A stretch of DNA of 31,612 nt, from positions 1 through 31,612 of the forward strand of contig CAYWRO010000044.1 of assembly GCA_964460345.1 (NCBI GenBank), read 5' to 3'. Positions 15,810 to 24,770 of the stretch are shown here, piece by piece (the stretch's first letter is position 1; each line of letters opens with the position of its first letter). The notes beneath the pieces are model-generated. The model searched no databases. It was not told the DNA's origin and saw only the letters and a list, made by a program, of their open reading frames with translations. Both the position numbers and the translations under genes were made by a program. Source of the DNA: CAYWRO01 sp964460345 (lineage in GTDB: Bacteria; Planctomycetota; Phycisphaerae; Phycisphaerales; UBA1924).

Positions 15810-16784
15810 TCAGTCGCCTTCGTGGGGGAATCCGAGGCGTTCCTGGGTGGACGCTTCGTCACCCGCTTCGGGGAGCGTGTGCTCGCCTTCCGCCGGTTCG
15901 GGTGAGTCGTCGTCGTGCTCGCGCAACGCATCGCCGGCGTACTCGGCGTCGTGAGCAGGACCCGGCCCGGCCTCGGCGGCGCGCCGGCGGAGAACGACCG
16001 TGACCGGAATCGAGATCAGGTAGAGCGTCACGAAGAAGGCGACGGTCAGGAACGGGTCCTTGGTCGCCAGCACAACGGCCAGGGCGACGGCGATCGGCAC
16101 CAGGGGGGCGAGGCGTCGGCGGATCCGCACGCGACCGAGCGACGGGGCCGGGATGCGGCTGATCATCAGCCAGCCGACAAAGAAGAGGGAGACGATCACA
16201 AACCCCGGCTGGACGCGCAGGCCGAGGGTGGAGGCCTCGAGCATGGGGGTGATGAGGACGGCGCCCGCCGCGGCGGGGCTGGGGAGCCCCTGGAAAACCC
16301 TGGGTTTTCCGGTGTCGGGCGGCTCCTCATCGGGCGCGCCGGCGGTGAAGCGGGCGAGGCGGAGGGCGGCGCAGACGACATAGGTGACGATTGCCGCGCG
16401 GCCGAGGACGTCGTGGTCCTGGAGCATCCAGTGGTACAGCAGCGTGCCGGGGGCGATGCCGAAGGAAAGGAAGTCGGCCAGTGAATCGAGCATGGCGCCG
16501 AATCGGGAGGAGACGCCGAAGAGGCGGGCGAAGCGGCCGTCGAGCGTATCGAAAACGGCGGCGACGAAGAGCATGCCCATCGCGCGGTCGAACTGCCCCA
16601 CTGCCGAGAAGTGCAGGGAGGCGAGGCCGGCACAGAGCGCGATGGTGGTGAGGGTGTTTGGGACGAGGGCCCGGATGGAGACCTCGCCGCGGGGCGCGCG
16701 GAAGCGACGGTGCGGGCGCTGCTCCGGGGGGAGGCGATCCCGGCGCACGCGTCGTCGCCGTTGTGGTCGCTCTGGCGAGTTCAT
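15810..16784 (-). CDS. pssA: CDP-diacylglycerol-serine O-phosphatidyltransferase
   Basis: 324 residues. An integral membrane enzyme that joins CDP-diacylglycerol and serine to give phosphatidylserine. The CDP-alcohol phosphotransferase signature D-x2-D-G-x2-A-R-x8-G-x3-D-x3-D is perfect at Asp79 to Asp104. Several hydrophobic segments follow, as in the type II (Bacillus-like) enzymes. There is an Arg-rich N-terminus and an acidic C-terminal tail of about 50 residues (EHDDDSPEPAEGEHTLPEAGDE) that is not part of the fold. The ATG overlaps the psd stop as ATGA, so both enzymes of the two-step phosphatidylethanolamine pathway are coupled. It is last in the minus-strand block that begins with the polysaccharide genes. 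Confidence 0.92.
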   Translation of the reverse strand: MNSPERPQRRRRVRRDRLPPEQRPHRRFRAPRGEVSIRALVPNTLTTIALCAGLASLHFSAVGQFDRAMGMLFVAAVFDTLDGRFARLFGVSSRFGAMLDSLADFLSFGIAPGTLLYHWMLQDHDVLGRAAIVTYVVCAALRLARFTAGAPDEEPPDTGKPRVFQGLPSPAAAGAVLITPMLEASTLGLRVQPGFVIVSLFFVGWLMISRIPAPSLGRVRIRRRLAPLVPIAVALAVVLATKDPFLTVAFFVTLYLISIPVTVVLRRRAAEAGPGPAHDAEYAGDALREHDDDSPEPAEGEHTLPEAGDEASTQERLGFPHEGD

Positions 16785-17668
16785 GTGTGGGAGGCGGGGG
16801 CTGGATCGCCCGTCGCGTCGGTCCGGGCCTCGGGGGACTCGGCGGGGGCGGAGGCGGCCTCAGGATTGAGGCGGGCGATGATGGTGGAGCCGGCCGTGGT
16901 CTTCTCCCCCACCCGGACGATGGGGGTGACGTCGTCGGGAACGTAGACATCCACGCGCGAGCCGAACCGGATCATGCCGAAGCGTTCGCCGGCGAGCAGG
17001 AACTGTCCCTCCTGCACGCGGCTGACGATGCGGCGGGCGACGAGACCGGCGATCTGCACGACGATGTATTGGCGCTCGTCGGGGGCCTCCATCAGCATGG
17101 AGCAGCGCTCGTTGTGCTTGCTGGCCTTGTCGAGGGACGCGTTGATGAAGCGTCCGGGGCGGTAGCGGAGTCGCAGGATGCGGCCGTCAACGGGCGCGCG
17201 GTTGACGTGCACGTTGAAGACGTTCATGAAGATGCTGATGCGGGTGAGGTTCGACGCGACCTCGGGGGGGATCTCCAGCTCTTCCGGCGGGTCGGCGCGG
17301 ACGACGGAGGCGACGATGCCGTCGGCAGGGGCGAGGAGGATGCCGCGGTCGTCCGGTGGGGCGCGGTCGGGGTCGCGGAAGAACCAGACCGACCACATGG
17401 TGATGGTGATGAGGGGCACGGCGGCCCAGGATCCGGCACGGCCGAAGACCAGAAGGGCGGCGAGGGAAAGCAAAAGGGAGCCGAGCGCGATGACGAGGAT
17501 GATCGGGATGCCCTCGCGGGCCAGACCGAGGACTCGAAACGGGCGCACGGACAGGTCGGGGTGGCCGGCCCTGTCGGGGCGCTGTGCGGCGGTCGGCGCG
17601 GGCGAGGCGTCCTGTGGATTCGCCCCGTCCTGGGTGGGCTGGGAGTTGTTGTCGTCTGTCACCTTCAT
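16781..17668 (-). CDS. psd: Phosphatidylserine decarboxylase (PSD-A type)
   Basis: 295 residues. Converts phosphatidylserine to phosphatidylethanolamine with a pyruvoyl group made by self-cleavage. The likely cleavage site is Gly236-Ser237 in MIRFGSRVDVYVP, as in the short PSD-A type; conserved segments are LAPADGIV and FMNVFNVHVNRAPVDG. Two adjacent hydrophobic stretches, GIPIILVIALGSLLLSLAAL and the WAAVPLITITMWSVWFF region, anchor it in the membrane. The N-terminal about 45 residues are a polar extension. ATG at 17668 overlaps the stop of the upstream GT2 gene (ATGA); longer in-frame starts only read into that gene. Its stop likewise overlaps pssA. Confidence 0.92.
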   Translation of the reverse strand: MKVTDDNNSQPTQDGANPQDASPAPTAAQRPDRAGHPDLSVRPFRVLGLAREGIPIILVIALGSLLLSLAALLVFGRAGSWAAVPLITITMWSVWFFRDPDRAPPDDRGILLAPADGIVASVVRADPPEELEIPPEVASNLTRISIFMNVFNVHVNRAPVDGRILRLRYRPGRFINASLDKASKHNERCSMLMEAPDERQYIVVQIAGLVARRIVSRVQEGQFLLAGERFGMIRFGSRVDVYVPDDVTPIVRVGEKTTAGSTIIARLNPEAASAPAESPEARTDATGDPAPASHT

Positions 17669-18678
17669 CCCTGCGAGACCGCGGCGGGCGCCGGAACGGC
17701 GGCCGGTGCGGCGTCGTTCAACCATTCTTGGCGTCGTTGCCAGACGGCGTGCCACGCGGTCGGCTGGGGGGGCGTCTGCGGGGCCGCCGCGGCGGGCTGG
17801 GAGGTCTGATCGGCAGGACGGCGGCGTTTGCTCCACGCGAGGAGCGTGCAGGCCGCGGAGCGGCTGAGGGGCCAGAGCGTGAGCAGCGCGACGCCGGCGC
17901 GGGCCCGGGCCGGGCCCCAGTGGCGGCGGATGAGGCGGGCCTTGGCCTGAAGGAGGCGGACCATTTTGTCCTCGCGGACGCGTTCTGACGCGCCGCCGTA
18001 GTGGATGATGGTGGCGTCCGGCGTCACCATGGGGCGAGCGCCGATCTTGTGGGCGCGGAGGCAGAGGTCGGCCTCTTCACCGTACATGAAGAAGGCGGGG
18101 TCGAAGCCGCCGAGACGCTGCCACGTGGCGCGCTCGATGAGGAGGAAGCAGCCGGAGACGATGTCGACCTGGCGGACGGTGTCACGCGGCCAGGCGCCGA
18201 AGGACTCCGGGGCGAAGAGGGGCGAGCGGCGGAAGAGTGAGGTGAGGCCGGTGGCGATGCAGAAGACGCTCCAGAGCGTGGGGGCGCGCCAGCAGGAGGC
18301 GGGGTTGAGGGAACGATCCGGGAAGAGGGTGCGTCCGCCCCAGATCCGGGCGTCGGGTTCGCGCTGCGCGAACTCGATGAGGCGCTCGATGGCCCGATTG
18401 AGGACGACCGTGTCGGGGTTGAGCAGCAGGAGGTAATCCCCGGTCGCCTCGCGGGCGGCGAGGTTATTGCCGGCGGCGAAGCCGACGTTTTCGGTGAGGC
18501 GGATGAGACGGGCCTGGGGGAAGGCTTCGGCGATGGCGTCGGCGGAGCCGTCGGAGGAGGCGTTGTCGACGACGATGACTTCGTAATCGATCGCGGTGGT
18601 CTGCTCGTAGACCGAGTGCAGGCACTCAAGGGTGAGGCGGCACGTGTTGTAGCTGACGATGAGGATGGAGACCTTCAT
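17665..18678 (-). CDS. Glycosyltransferase family 2 (rhamnosyltransferase-like)
   Basis: 337 residues. The GT-A fold starts at once with VSILIVSYNTCRLTLECLHS, then EVIVVDNASSDGS, ENVGFAAGNNLA and LLLLNPDTVVLN (metal-binding Asp-x-x region), followed by VSGCFLLIERATWQRLGGFDPAFFMYGEE, which contains the acceptor-side acidic motif. This pattern is typical of rhamnosyltransferase-type GT2 enzymes that extend polysaccharide chains on the cytoplasmic membrane face. Basic and hydrophobic segments near 255-285 could bind membrane; the tail is Ala/Pro-rich. The stop overlaps the psd start by 4 bases, directly linking a glycan gene with lipid synthesis. A gap of 27 bases separates it from the GT4 gene upstream. 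Confidence 0.85.
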   Translation of the reverse strand: MKVSILIVSYNTCRLTLECLHSVYEQTTAIDYEVIVVDNASSDGSADAIAEAFPQARLIRLTENVGFAAGNNLAAREATGDYLLLLNPDTVVLNRAIERLIEFAQREPDARIWGGRTLFPDRSLNPASCWRAPTLWSVFCIATGLTSLFRRSPLFAPESFGAWPRDTVRQVDIVSGCFLLIERATWQRLGGFDPAFFMYGEEADLCLRAHKIGARPMVTPDATIIHYGGASERVREDKMVRLLQAKARLIRRHWGPARARAGVALLTLWPLSRSAACTLLAWSKRRRPADQTSQPAAAAPQTPPQPTAWHAVWQRRQEWLNDAAPAAVPAPAAVSQG

Positions 18679-18705
18679 GCGTGCAGACCCCGGTGCGATG
18701 ATGGA

Positions 18706-19932
18706 TCAGGCCTGATCAATCACGCGGCACATGCGGCCGACGACAGCCTGCCAGTTGAAGCGCTCGACGTGAAGTTGGCGAGCACGTTCGCCGGCCCGTT
18801 CGACGAGGGCATCGTCGGTGAGGAGCTGCTCCATGGCGTCGGCGACGGTCTCGGGGCGCTCGTCCTGGCAGAGCAGGCCGCTTGCGCCATGTTCGACGAC
18901 CTCGGCGCGGCTGCCGGTATCGAGCGCGACGACGGGCAGGCCGAAAGAATACGCCTCGATGATGGCGTTGGGCATCGGGTCGAAGTGGCTGAGCAGGCAG
19001 AGGCAGCGCGACTCGTCCATGAGCTCGGCGATGCGGCGGCGATTCTCCGGCTTGTGCGGAGAGAGATAGCCGACGATGTTGACGCCCGGAGCGTCGATCT
19101 GGGGCGAGCAGCCGACGATGGCGAGTTCGGCGTCCGGCACGCGCTTGCGGAGGATGCGGAAGGCGTCGATCATGAGTGGGCCGCCTTTGCGCTCCCAGTC
19201 GATGCCGATGAACATGATCTGGCGGCGGCGCTCGGCGACGGTGCGGCGACGCTGGCCGGATTCGACGAGGTTGGAGCCGACGTAGACGGTGGTGACGAGC
19301 TCCGGCGCGATGGAGAAATCTTTGATGACGCTGCGGCGCGTCCAGTCCGCGGCGACGAAGATGTGCTGGGCGTTGGCGAAGACCTCGGCCTGAATCCTTG
19401 TCGCTTCCTTGATCGCCGCGGGGTCGGCGCGGCCGATGGCGAACTGGCGGTGCTCGGCAGCCTGGGGGACGGTCATGTCGGTGAAGACATAGTGGAGCCC
19501 GAGGCGCTCCGGGATGCGGACCAGGGAGCCGATCTGGAGGAAGGGACCGGCGTCGCTGGTCTTCTGGAGGCGGCGGTGGAGGCGATCCTCGAGGAGGTGG
19601 TTGCCGCCGCTGCGTCGCCAGAGCCACTCGCGCCGGACGCTGAAACGGGGGCGGCCGTCGGCCCATCTCATCTGGACGGCGCCGCGGAGCGCATCCCAGG
19701 GGCGCAGGTCGCGAATGCGGTGTACGTTCTTGAGGCGGTTGCCCTCTTCAAGGGCGCGGCCGACGGCGCGGCTGATGCCGCTGAAGGTGCGGCCGTCGAG
19801 AGGATCACCGAAAGCCAGGAGGCTGACCTTTGTGGCGTTTGCACGCGGGGAGCCGTTTGTGCCGACGGGCGCTGCGTGCTGGGGATCGGCCGTGCTGGGG
19901 GCGTCGGTATTTGTGAGCGAATTGTGTGTCAC
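18706..19932 (-). CDS. Glycosyltransferase family 4
   Basis: 408 residues. The GT-B C-terminal half is clear: RRQIMFIGIDWERKGGPLMI, DAELAIVGCSP, VNIVGYLSPHKPEN and the EX7E-type region SHFDPMPNAIIEAYSFGLPVV, which binds the donor nucleotide sugar. The N-terminal acceptor domain begins near residue 35 (KVSLLAFGDPLDGRTFSGIS) after a polar extension. Starts with GTG at 19932, which overlaps the stop of the upstream Wzy-like gene as GTGA, the same arrangement as at 8724-8727. Probably adds one sugar to the repeat unit. Confidence 0.85.
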   Translation of the reverse strand: MTHNSLTNTDAPSTADPQHAAPVGTNGSPRANATKVSLLAFGDPLDGRTFSGISRAVGRALEEGNRLKNVHRIRDLRPWDALRGAVQMRWADGRPRFSVRREWLWRRSGGNHLLEDRLHRRLQKTSDAGPFLQIGSLVRIPERLGLHYVFTDMTVPQAAEHRQFAIGRADPAAIKEATRIQAEVFANAQHIFVAADWTRRSVIKDFSIAPELVTTVYVGSNLVESGQRRRTVAERRRQIMFIGIDWERKGGPLMIDAFRILRKRVPDAELAIVGCSPQIDAPGVNIVGYLSPHKPENRRRIAELMDESRCLCLLSHFDPMPNAIIEAYSFGLPVVALDTGSRAEVVEHGASGLLCQDERPETVADAMEQLLTDDALVERAGERARQLHVERFNWQAVVGRMCRVIDQA

Positions 19933-21272
19933 GTCGCCCCCACGGGCTGCGGCGCCCGTTGCGATGTCTGAAGGGAAGCCGGCGCGGACCGCACCGCCGG
20001 GATGCGCCGCGCGAAGGTCTTCGGATGAAGCGAAGAGGCCATGGCGAGTTGGAGGTACCAGAGCATCAGGATCTGTCCGAAATAGGAAACTGCCGTGAAG
20101 TTTACGATGTGAACGAAGAGTCCGGCGCCAACCGCCCAGGCCATTATGACTTTCTGACTGTCCCGGCGGTCGCGGCGGAGGGCCTGCCCGACCGACCCGA
20201 ACGCCAGGAAGATTACGTACAGGAACAGGGCCATGGTAAGCAGCCCGCCGCGGACGCCTTCGACGATGTACTGGTTTGTCACATCATTTAGCCCATATCC
20301 CCAATGGGCTGTGGAGCGGGTGCCCATGAGGGCCCACTCGCCCATGCGGTTGAAGGCCTGATCGATGAGGTGGTAGCGGTGGTAGCCGGTGCCGCCGGCA
20401 ATGCGGATCTTCATGAAAAGGCTGTGAACGCCGTTGTTCATGGTGAAGTGGAGGACGATCGCCATCAGGAGGACGCCCCAGCGGATCCACCGCATCCAGT
20501 GGCGAACGAAGTAGAGCGAACCGGCGAAGAGGGCCGCGGCGACCGCCATAACAGGGGTGGCCGAGGAGCAAGTCACGATGATGATGAGGAAGCAGAGGGT
20601 GCCCCAGGCGGCGGCCCAGCGGTCCCACCCCTTGTTGCGGGTCCAGAGGGGAACGGCCAGGGGCATGAGGGCGGCCCAGAAGCATCCGGCCAGAAGCGGG
20701 TGAGCGAAGGCGCCCTGGCAGCGCAGGCGGCCTTCGCGGACCCAGGTGATCTCGGCGACGCCGCCGAAGATGGCAAAGAGGTTGCGCTGGGTCTGATATT
20801 CAAAGATGAACGCGGCGGCGACGGGGGTGACGACGAGGGCTGCGCCTCGCATGAAGGCGTAGATGTCTTCCTGGTTGCGGACGAGGATGCGGAAGAGGAA
20901 GTACATGCCGAGCGCTTCATAAAGGAAGCCGAGCCGGTTGACGACGGCGTCGGTGGACATCCACAGGACGCTGTACATGAACGAGCCGATGAGCGCCCAG
21001 ATGATGACGACGGTGTCGATGCGGCGCCATTGGAAGAAGCCGACCTCGCCCTTGAGAAGAACGCGCATCCAGCCGAAGATCAACATGATGCGCAGCATGT
21101 TGAAGTCGAAGCCGGCGACGACGAGGCGCTGGGCGGGGGAGATGAACACCGCCATCATGAGCATGACGACGACAGTCCACTGTCGCGGCACGACGAGCAT
21201 GCCCGCCCCGAGAATGAGCAGGGCAGCGAGGCCGAGCGGGTGGATGGTGGTCTGGTTGTAAAACTCATCCAT
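19929..21272 (-). CDS. Wzy / O-antigen-ligase-like polysaccharide polymerase (membrane protein)
   Basis: 447 residues, mostly hydrophobic, with about ten or more predicted membrane spans (for example LGLAALLILGAGMLVV, WTVVVMLMMAVFI and ALVVTPVAAAFIF). A large loop after the middle holds EWALMGTRSTAHWGYGLNDVTNQYIVEGVRGGLL, the pattern of the O-antigen ligase/polymerase (Wzy_C) domain: conserved G...N.Y......G. It sits between a flippase and glycosyltransferases, so polymerisation of flipped repeat units in the periplasm is the likely role. Ligation to an acceptor is the alternative. ATG at 21272 overlaps the end of the upstream GT2 by 8 bases. The C-terminal about 25 residues are polar. Confidence 0.8.
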   Translation of the reverse strand: MDEFYNQTTIHPLGLAALLILGAGMLVVPRQWTVVVMLMMAVFISPAQRLVVAGFDFNMLRIMLIFGWMRVLLKGEVGFFQWRRIDTVVIIWALIGSFMYSVLWMSTDAVVNRLGFLYEALGMYFLFRILVRNQEDIYAFMRGAALVVTPVAAAFIFEYQTQRNLFAIFGGVAEITWVREGRLRCQGAFAHPLLAGCFWAALMPLAVPLWTRNKGWDRWAAAWGTLCFLIIIVTCSSATPVMAVAAALFAGSLYFVRHWMRWIRWGVLLMAIVLHFTMNNGVHSLFMKIRIAGGTGYHRYHLIDQAFNRMGEWALMGTRSTAHWGYGLNDVTNQYIVEGVRGGLLTMALFLYVIFLAFGSVGQALRRDRRDSQKVIMAWAVGAGLFVHIVNFTAVSYFGQILMLWYLQLAMASSLHPKTFARRIPAVRSAPASLQTSQRAPQPVGAT

Positions 21273-22290
21273 GGGCGTCCCCCGTCCCAGTGCGGCGCCC
21301 GTTGCGTCGGAGGCGATCAATGAACGCCTTCGGCATTGCCCCGTAGACGAGCGCCTTGAGATAATGCGGATCAAGCGGATGCAGCCCTGCGCAGCAGAAG
21401 CCGACCCGCAGGGCCTCGCGCCGGCGACCGGCGCGGCGCAGGTCGATGACGCTTTCGATGAAGTGAGCGGCCAGATTGTTGTCCAGCTCGGCGTTGCGGC
21501 CGGATTTGATCCTGATGCCGGATGCGAACTCGTCGGTGAAGGGCACGCCGCGGCGTTCGGCAGCGCGGCGGAGGACGTCGACGACGGCCTTCTGGCGGCG
21601 CTCGGCGCCCTTGCGTGTGACCGAGTTGGCGTGGACGCGGTAGCGGTAGAGCGACTCCCCGATGACGGCCATGGGGTAGCGCTCGCCGACGCGGAGGACG
21701 TAGTCGTACCCCTGGCCGATGCGCAGCTCCGGGTCGTACTCGATGCCGCGGACCGCCGAGAGGCGGAACATGACGGTGGGGTCGTGGGCGGGCATGCGCC
21801 AGGCTTCGATGTCGCGTCGGCACTCTTCGGGGGTCTTCTCGCAGAGGCGCGGGGCGACGGAGCGGCCGTCGAGGATGAGTTCATGGCCGCAGAAGACGGC
21901 GGCGAGCGACGGCTCCTGCATCAGGCGGCGGACCTGCCTCTCGATGCGCTGCGGATGACTGACGTCGTCGGCGTCCTGGATGGCGTAGAACTCGCCGCGG
22001 GCGACGGCCAGGGCGCGGTTGAGCGCGACGGATTTGCCGGCGTTGGGCTGGCGGAGGATGTGCAGGCGCGGGTCGGCGATGTCCCGGATGGTTTCGAGGC
22101 TGCCGTCGGTGGAGCCGTCGTCGACGACGATCGTCTCGATGTTTTCCCAGGTCTGGTTCAGCGCGCTGTCGACGGACGCGCGCAGGTGCTCCCCCGGGTT
22201 GAAGGAGGAGATGACGATCGTCACCAAGGGCGGCGCGGAGGCGGCCGGCCTGGGATCGGTCGTCTTGGCTGCCTCGACGGCTTCATTCAT
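21265..22290 (-). CDS. Glycosyltransferase family 2
   Basis: 341 residues. GT-A motifs: VTIVISSFNPGEHLRASVDSA, ETIVVDDGSTDGS, RQPNAGKSVALNRAL and YAIQDADDVSHPQRI, with Asp-Ala-Asp-Asp as the metal/UDP site, then DPTVMFRLSAV and GYDYVLRVGE. No membrane span. It overlaps both neighbours by 8 bases: its ATG lies inside the end of the upstream gene (ATGAATGA) and its stop inside the start of the Wzy-like gene. Such tight packing suggests fixed ratios of these proteins. Confidence 0.87.
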   Translation of the reverse strand: MNEAVEAAKTTDPRPAASAPPLVTIVISSFNPGEHLRASVDSALNQTWENIETIVVDDGSTDGSLETIRDIADPRLHILRQPNAGKSVALNRALAVARGEFYAIQDADDVSHPQRIERQVRRLMQEPSLAAVFCGHELILDGRSVAPRLCEKTPEECRRDIEAWRMPAHDPTVMFRLSAVRGIEYDPELRIGQGYDYVLRVGERYPMAVIGESLYRYRVHANSVTRKGAERRQKAVVDVLRRAAERRGVPFTDEFASGIRIKSGRNAELDNNLAAHFIESVIDLRRAGRRREALRVGFCCAGLHPLDPHYLKALVYGAMPKAFIDRLRRNGRRTGTGDAHG

Positions 22291-23092
22291 AGTTGAGTTG
22301 ACGGGCCAACTCCTCGGGCCTGTCCCTCCGTGCCCCGGCGGGGCCGTTGCCGGTCCGCCGCCGGACCTCCCGCCGGAGCCATGCGCGGGCCAGCGGCCAG
22401 CCGGTCCGCGTTACCGGAACGACGCACGTCTGCAGCGGCAGACGGTCACGCCAGCGGCGCTGCATGGAGCGGTACGCCGCGAAATAGTGCCGATCGAACA
22501 CCTGGGGGTTCGGCCGTGAATTATGGATCACGGGCGCGTCAATCGCAAACGCGCCGCGGCCGGCTTCGGCGGCGCGCAGGCAAATATCCGTTCCATAGAG
22601 GTGAAAACCGGGCAGGGCGTCGTCGAAACGCAAGCCGGCGCGGCCATTGAGCACGATGACTACCTCGTCCATCGAGACGATCGGCGTTGGAGGGTGTACC
22701 GCCAGTTCGCCGTTCTCCGCCGCGCGGGTAGCAAATGCACCACCGGCGTGCTCCTTATCCGCGCCGGAGCACCAGACGCGGCCGTGAAACTTGCCGCCGG
22801 CGTCGATCCCCCAGATGCCGAGCACCCCCCACTGCTGTCCGGCGATTTCCAGCAACTCGATGGCGCGGAAGACGCGGGTCTCCCAACCATTGGGGAGGTA
22901 CACATCCTGATGGATGCAGGCGATGACATCGGCGTCGACCTCGTCCAGCCCGGCGTTGAGGGCCTGGCCGGCCGTCGCATACCCGGCCTGGCGCGAAACG
23001 GGAACGCCGGCGAGGACCAACGGGGACGCCCCGAGGTTCTGCCGGAAGACGTCCTCGCTATTGACGGCTGAGACAATCGCAAGGGACGGCAT
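22283..23092 (-). CDS. Glycosyltransferase-like protein (StrF-type GT2 relative)
   Basis: 269 residues. It begins MPSLAIVSAVNSEDVFRQNL and has DVIACIHQDVYLPNGWE, GVLGIWGIDAGGKFHG, PIVSMDEVVIVLN and PGFHLYGTDICLRAAEAG, the pattern of the Glyco_tranf_2_5 family (StrF domain), whose members are small GT-A-like proteins in glycan and antibiotic clusters. HQDVYL replaces the usual DxD. The family's exact activity is poorly known. ATG at 23092 lies 5 bases after the stop of the upstream GT2; longer starts would run antiparallel to nothing conserved and overlap that gene by 300 bases. Confidence 0.75.
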   Translation of the reverse strand: MPSLAIVSAVNSEDVFRQNLGASPLVLAGVPVSRQAGYATAGQALNAGLDEVDADVIACIHQDVYLPNGWETRVFRAIELLEIAGQQWGVLGIWGIDAGGKFHGRVWCSGADKEHAGGAFATRAAENGELAVHPPTPIVSMDEVVIVLNGRAGLRFDDALPGFHLYGTDICLRAAEAGRGAFAIDAPVIHNSRPNPQVFDRHYFAAYRSMQRRWRDRLPLQTCVVPVTRTGWPLARAWLRREVRRRTGNGPAGARRDRPEELARQLNYE

Positions 23093-23097
23093 GCCGG

Positions 23098-24057
23098 TCA
23101 GGCCTCCTTTTCCGCCGCGGCGAGCTGCCCGTTGGTCGACTCCGCGCCGGTGGGGCGCTGCTGGGTCCGGGCGGCCATGCGGTAGGCCGCCGGTGAGCCG
23201 ACCCCGACGAGCGCTGCGCAGCGGATGTGCAGGGGCAGGTACGGCCAGGCAAGCTTGAGCGCCATGCGCCGCTGCTCGCGCGTGCCATCCATGGATGCGC
23301 CGACGGCGATCCTGGCGGCCCTGCGGAGCATGCGGTTCAGTTCCGGGCCCGCGTAGCGGTCGGCATTGACGACCAGCGCCCGCAGGTGGAAGTACGCGCA
23401 CTCAACCTCGTTGCTGGAGACGGTACCGCCGTGGCCGACGCGGTAGGCCCAGCTTCGCCCGGCGGAGAACGTCCACGTTCCCTCGCTGACGACGCGGAGA
23501 AACAGTTCTCGATCGTGGCGGCGGCGCTGGACTTCGTCAAACCCCCCCACCTGCTTGAGGCGCTCGCGACGGACGACCATGCCGGAGGTGTTAAAGGGGA
23601 TGCCGCGGGCGGTCACGGCGAGCGCATCGGCGGCGTTGAGGCCGGTGCGGGGCTGGGACTCCTGGTGCTGCGGCCCCATGGGCGTGGGGCGGCCATCCTC
23701 GAGGCGGTCGCCGAGTGAGTACCAGGCGACATCGTCGGTGCCGTGCTCGGCCCAGAAGCGCTGCAGGTGGGCGTCGTACCAGAAGTCGTCGGCGTCGAGA
23801 AAGGCGACCCACTCGCCGGTGGCATGGGCGATGCCGACGTTGCGGGTCGCCGCGGCGTTTTTGCAGTTTGAACGGATCAGGTCGAAGTCGACGCCTGCCG
23901 CCCGCGCGGCCTCGACGCTGCCGTCGGTGGAGCCGTCGTCGACGAGGACGATCTGCGTCGGCGCGGGCGTCTGTGCTGCGATGCTGCGGAGGCAGTCGCC
24001 GATGAACGCCGCGGCGTTGTGGCAGGGAATCACAACCGAGATGCTTGGGTCTGCCAT
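23098..24057 (-). CDS. Glycosyltransferase family 2
   Basis: 319 residues. Canonical GT-A start ISVVIPCHNAAAFIGDCLRS, then TQIVLVDDGSTDGS, NAAATRNVGIAHATGEWVAFLDADDFW with the Asp-Ala-Asp-Asp metal site, NTSGMVVRRERLKQVGGFDE and RRHDRELFLRVV. One base separates its ATG (24057) from the TGA of the upstream methyltransferase (TGACATG). The C-terminal third, with PYLPLHIRCAALVGVGSP, is amphipathic and may contact the membrane. Probably one of the repeat-unit assembly enzymes. Confidence 0.87.
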   Translation of the reverse strand: MADPSISVVIPCHNAAAFIGDCLRSIAAQTPAPTQIVLVDDGSTDGSVEAARAAGVDFDLIRSNCKNAAATRNVGIAHATGEWVAFLDADDFWYDAHLQRFWAEHGTDDVAWYSLGDRLEDGRPTPMGPQHQESQPRTGLNAADALAVTARGIPFNTSGMVVRRERLKQVGGFDEVQRRRHDRELFLRVVSEGTWTFSAGRSWAYRVGHGGTVSSNEVECAYFHLRALVVNADRYAGPELNRMLRRAARIAVGASMDGTREQRRMALKLAWPYLPLHIRCAALVGVGSPAAYRMAARTQQRPTGAESTNGQLAAAEKEA

Positions 24058-24058
24058 G

Positions 24059-24730
24059 TCAGGTGCGGCCATCGTCGTGGACCAGTTTGAACAGGCGATG
24101 GTAGGGCTTCTCCGGCACTCGATAGGTATCGACAATCTGCAGGCCGACCTCCGCAATGGCGGCGGAAATGTCGGCCAGGCGGTACCCGTCGTAGCCGATT
24201 TCCCAGTAGTGGCCGTCACCTCGTAGTTTTCGGGCCTTCCACTCCGGGCCGGGGTCGCGCTTGCGCGACCCGGTGAGGACCAGGGGCGGCAGGACCGGCA
24301 GCCGGAGGCGCAGTTCGTAATGCGGGCTGCAGTCCGGCAGACTGAGGACGACGCCGCGGCTGCTGATTCGGCGAAGTTCGCTCAGGGCCCGCTTGAAGTG
24401 GCGGAACGGGACGTGCTCGAGCACCTGGCAGCACAAGGCCACGTCGCAGGCGTCGTCGTCGAGGGGCAGGTCCAGCACGGAGCCGACGATGTCCGGATCA
24501 AGCTCCGGCTGGACGTCGACGGTGGTGACCGTCAGGTCGAAGCGCTCCAGAACGGCCTGGGTGAGGCCGGGACCGACGCCGATCTCAACAAGGTGCTGCG
24601 GTTCGAAGGAGAGCGCCATGTGCATCTGGTGCGCATAGCTGAACAGGCGGCCGCCCGCGATGTACGACCGGCCGTAATGACTGCGGCCTGGAACCCGCGG
24701 CGGCGCTGCCCTGTGAACGACTGTGCCCAT
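24059..24730 (-). CDS. SAM-dependent class I methyltransferase
   Basis: 223 residues. Single-domain Rossmann methyltransferase: HLVEIGVGPGLTQAVLE (motif I), VTTVDVQPELDPDIVGSV, LDLPLDDDACDVALCCQVLEHV and the post-I/III region to LVVSLPD-like VVLSLPDCS. Later YWEIGYDGYRLADISAAIAE resembles lipid- or sugar-modifying methyltransferases of the Methyltransf_11 type. Context suggests methylation of a sugar or chain end. The ATG at 24730 follows AAAGGGG. A promoter-like sequence precedes it (24771-24798), so it may begin a sub-operon within the locus. Confidence 0.8.
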   Translation of the reverse strand: MGTVVHRAAPPRVPGRSHYGRSYIAGGRLFSYAHQMHMALSFEPQHLVEIGVGPGLTQAVLERFDLTVTTVDVQPELDPDIVGSVLDLPLDDDACDVALCCQVLEHVPFRHFKRALSELRRISSRGVVLSLPDCSPHYELRLRLPVLPPLVLTGSRKRDPGPEWKARKLRGDGHYWEIGYDGYRLADISAAIAEVGLQIVDTYRVPEKPYHRLFKLVHDDGRT

Positions 24731-24770
24731 GAACCCCTTTCCCCGAAAACCATGGTGACGAGGTTCTACT

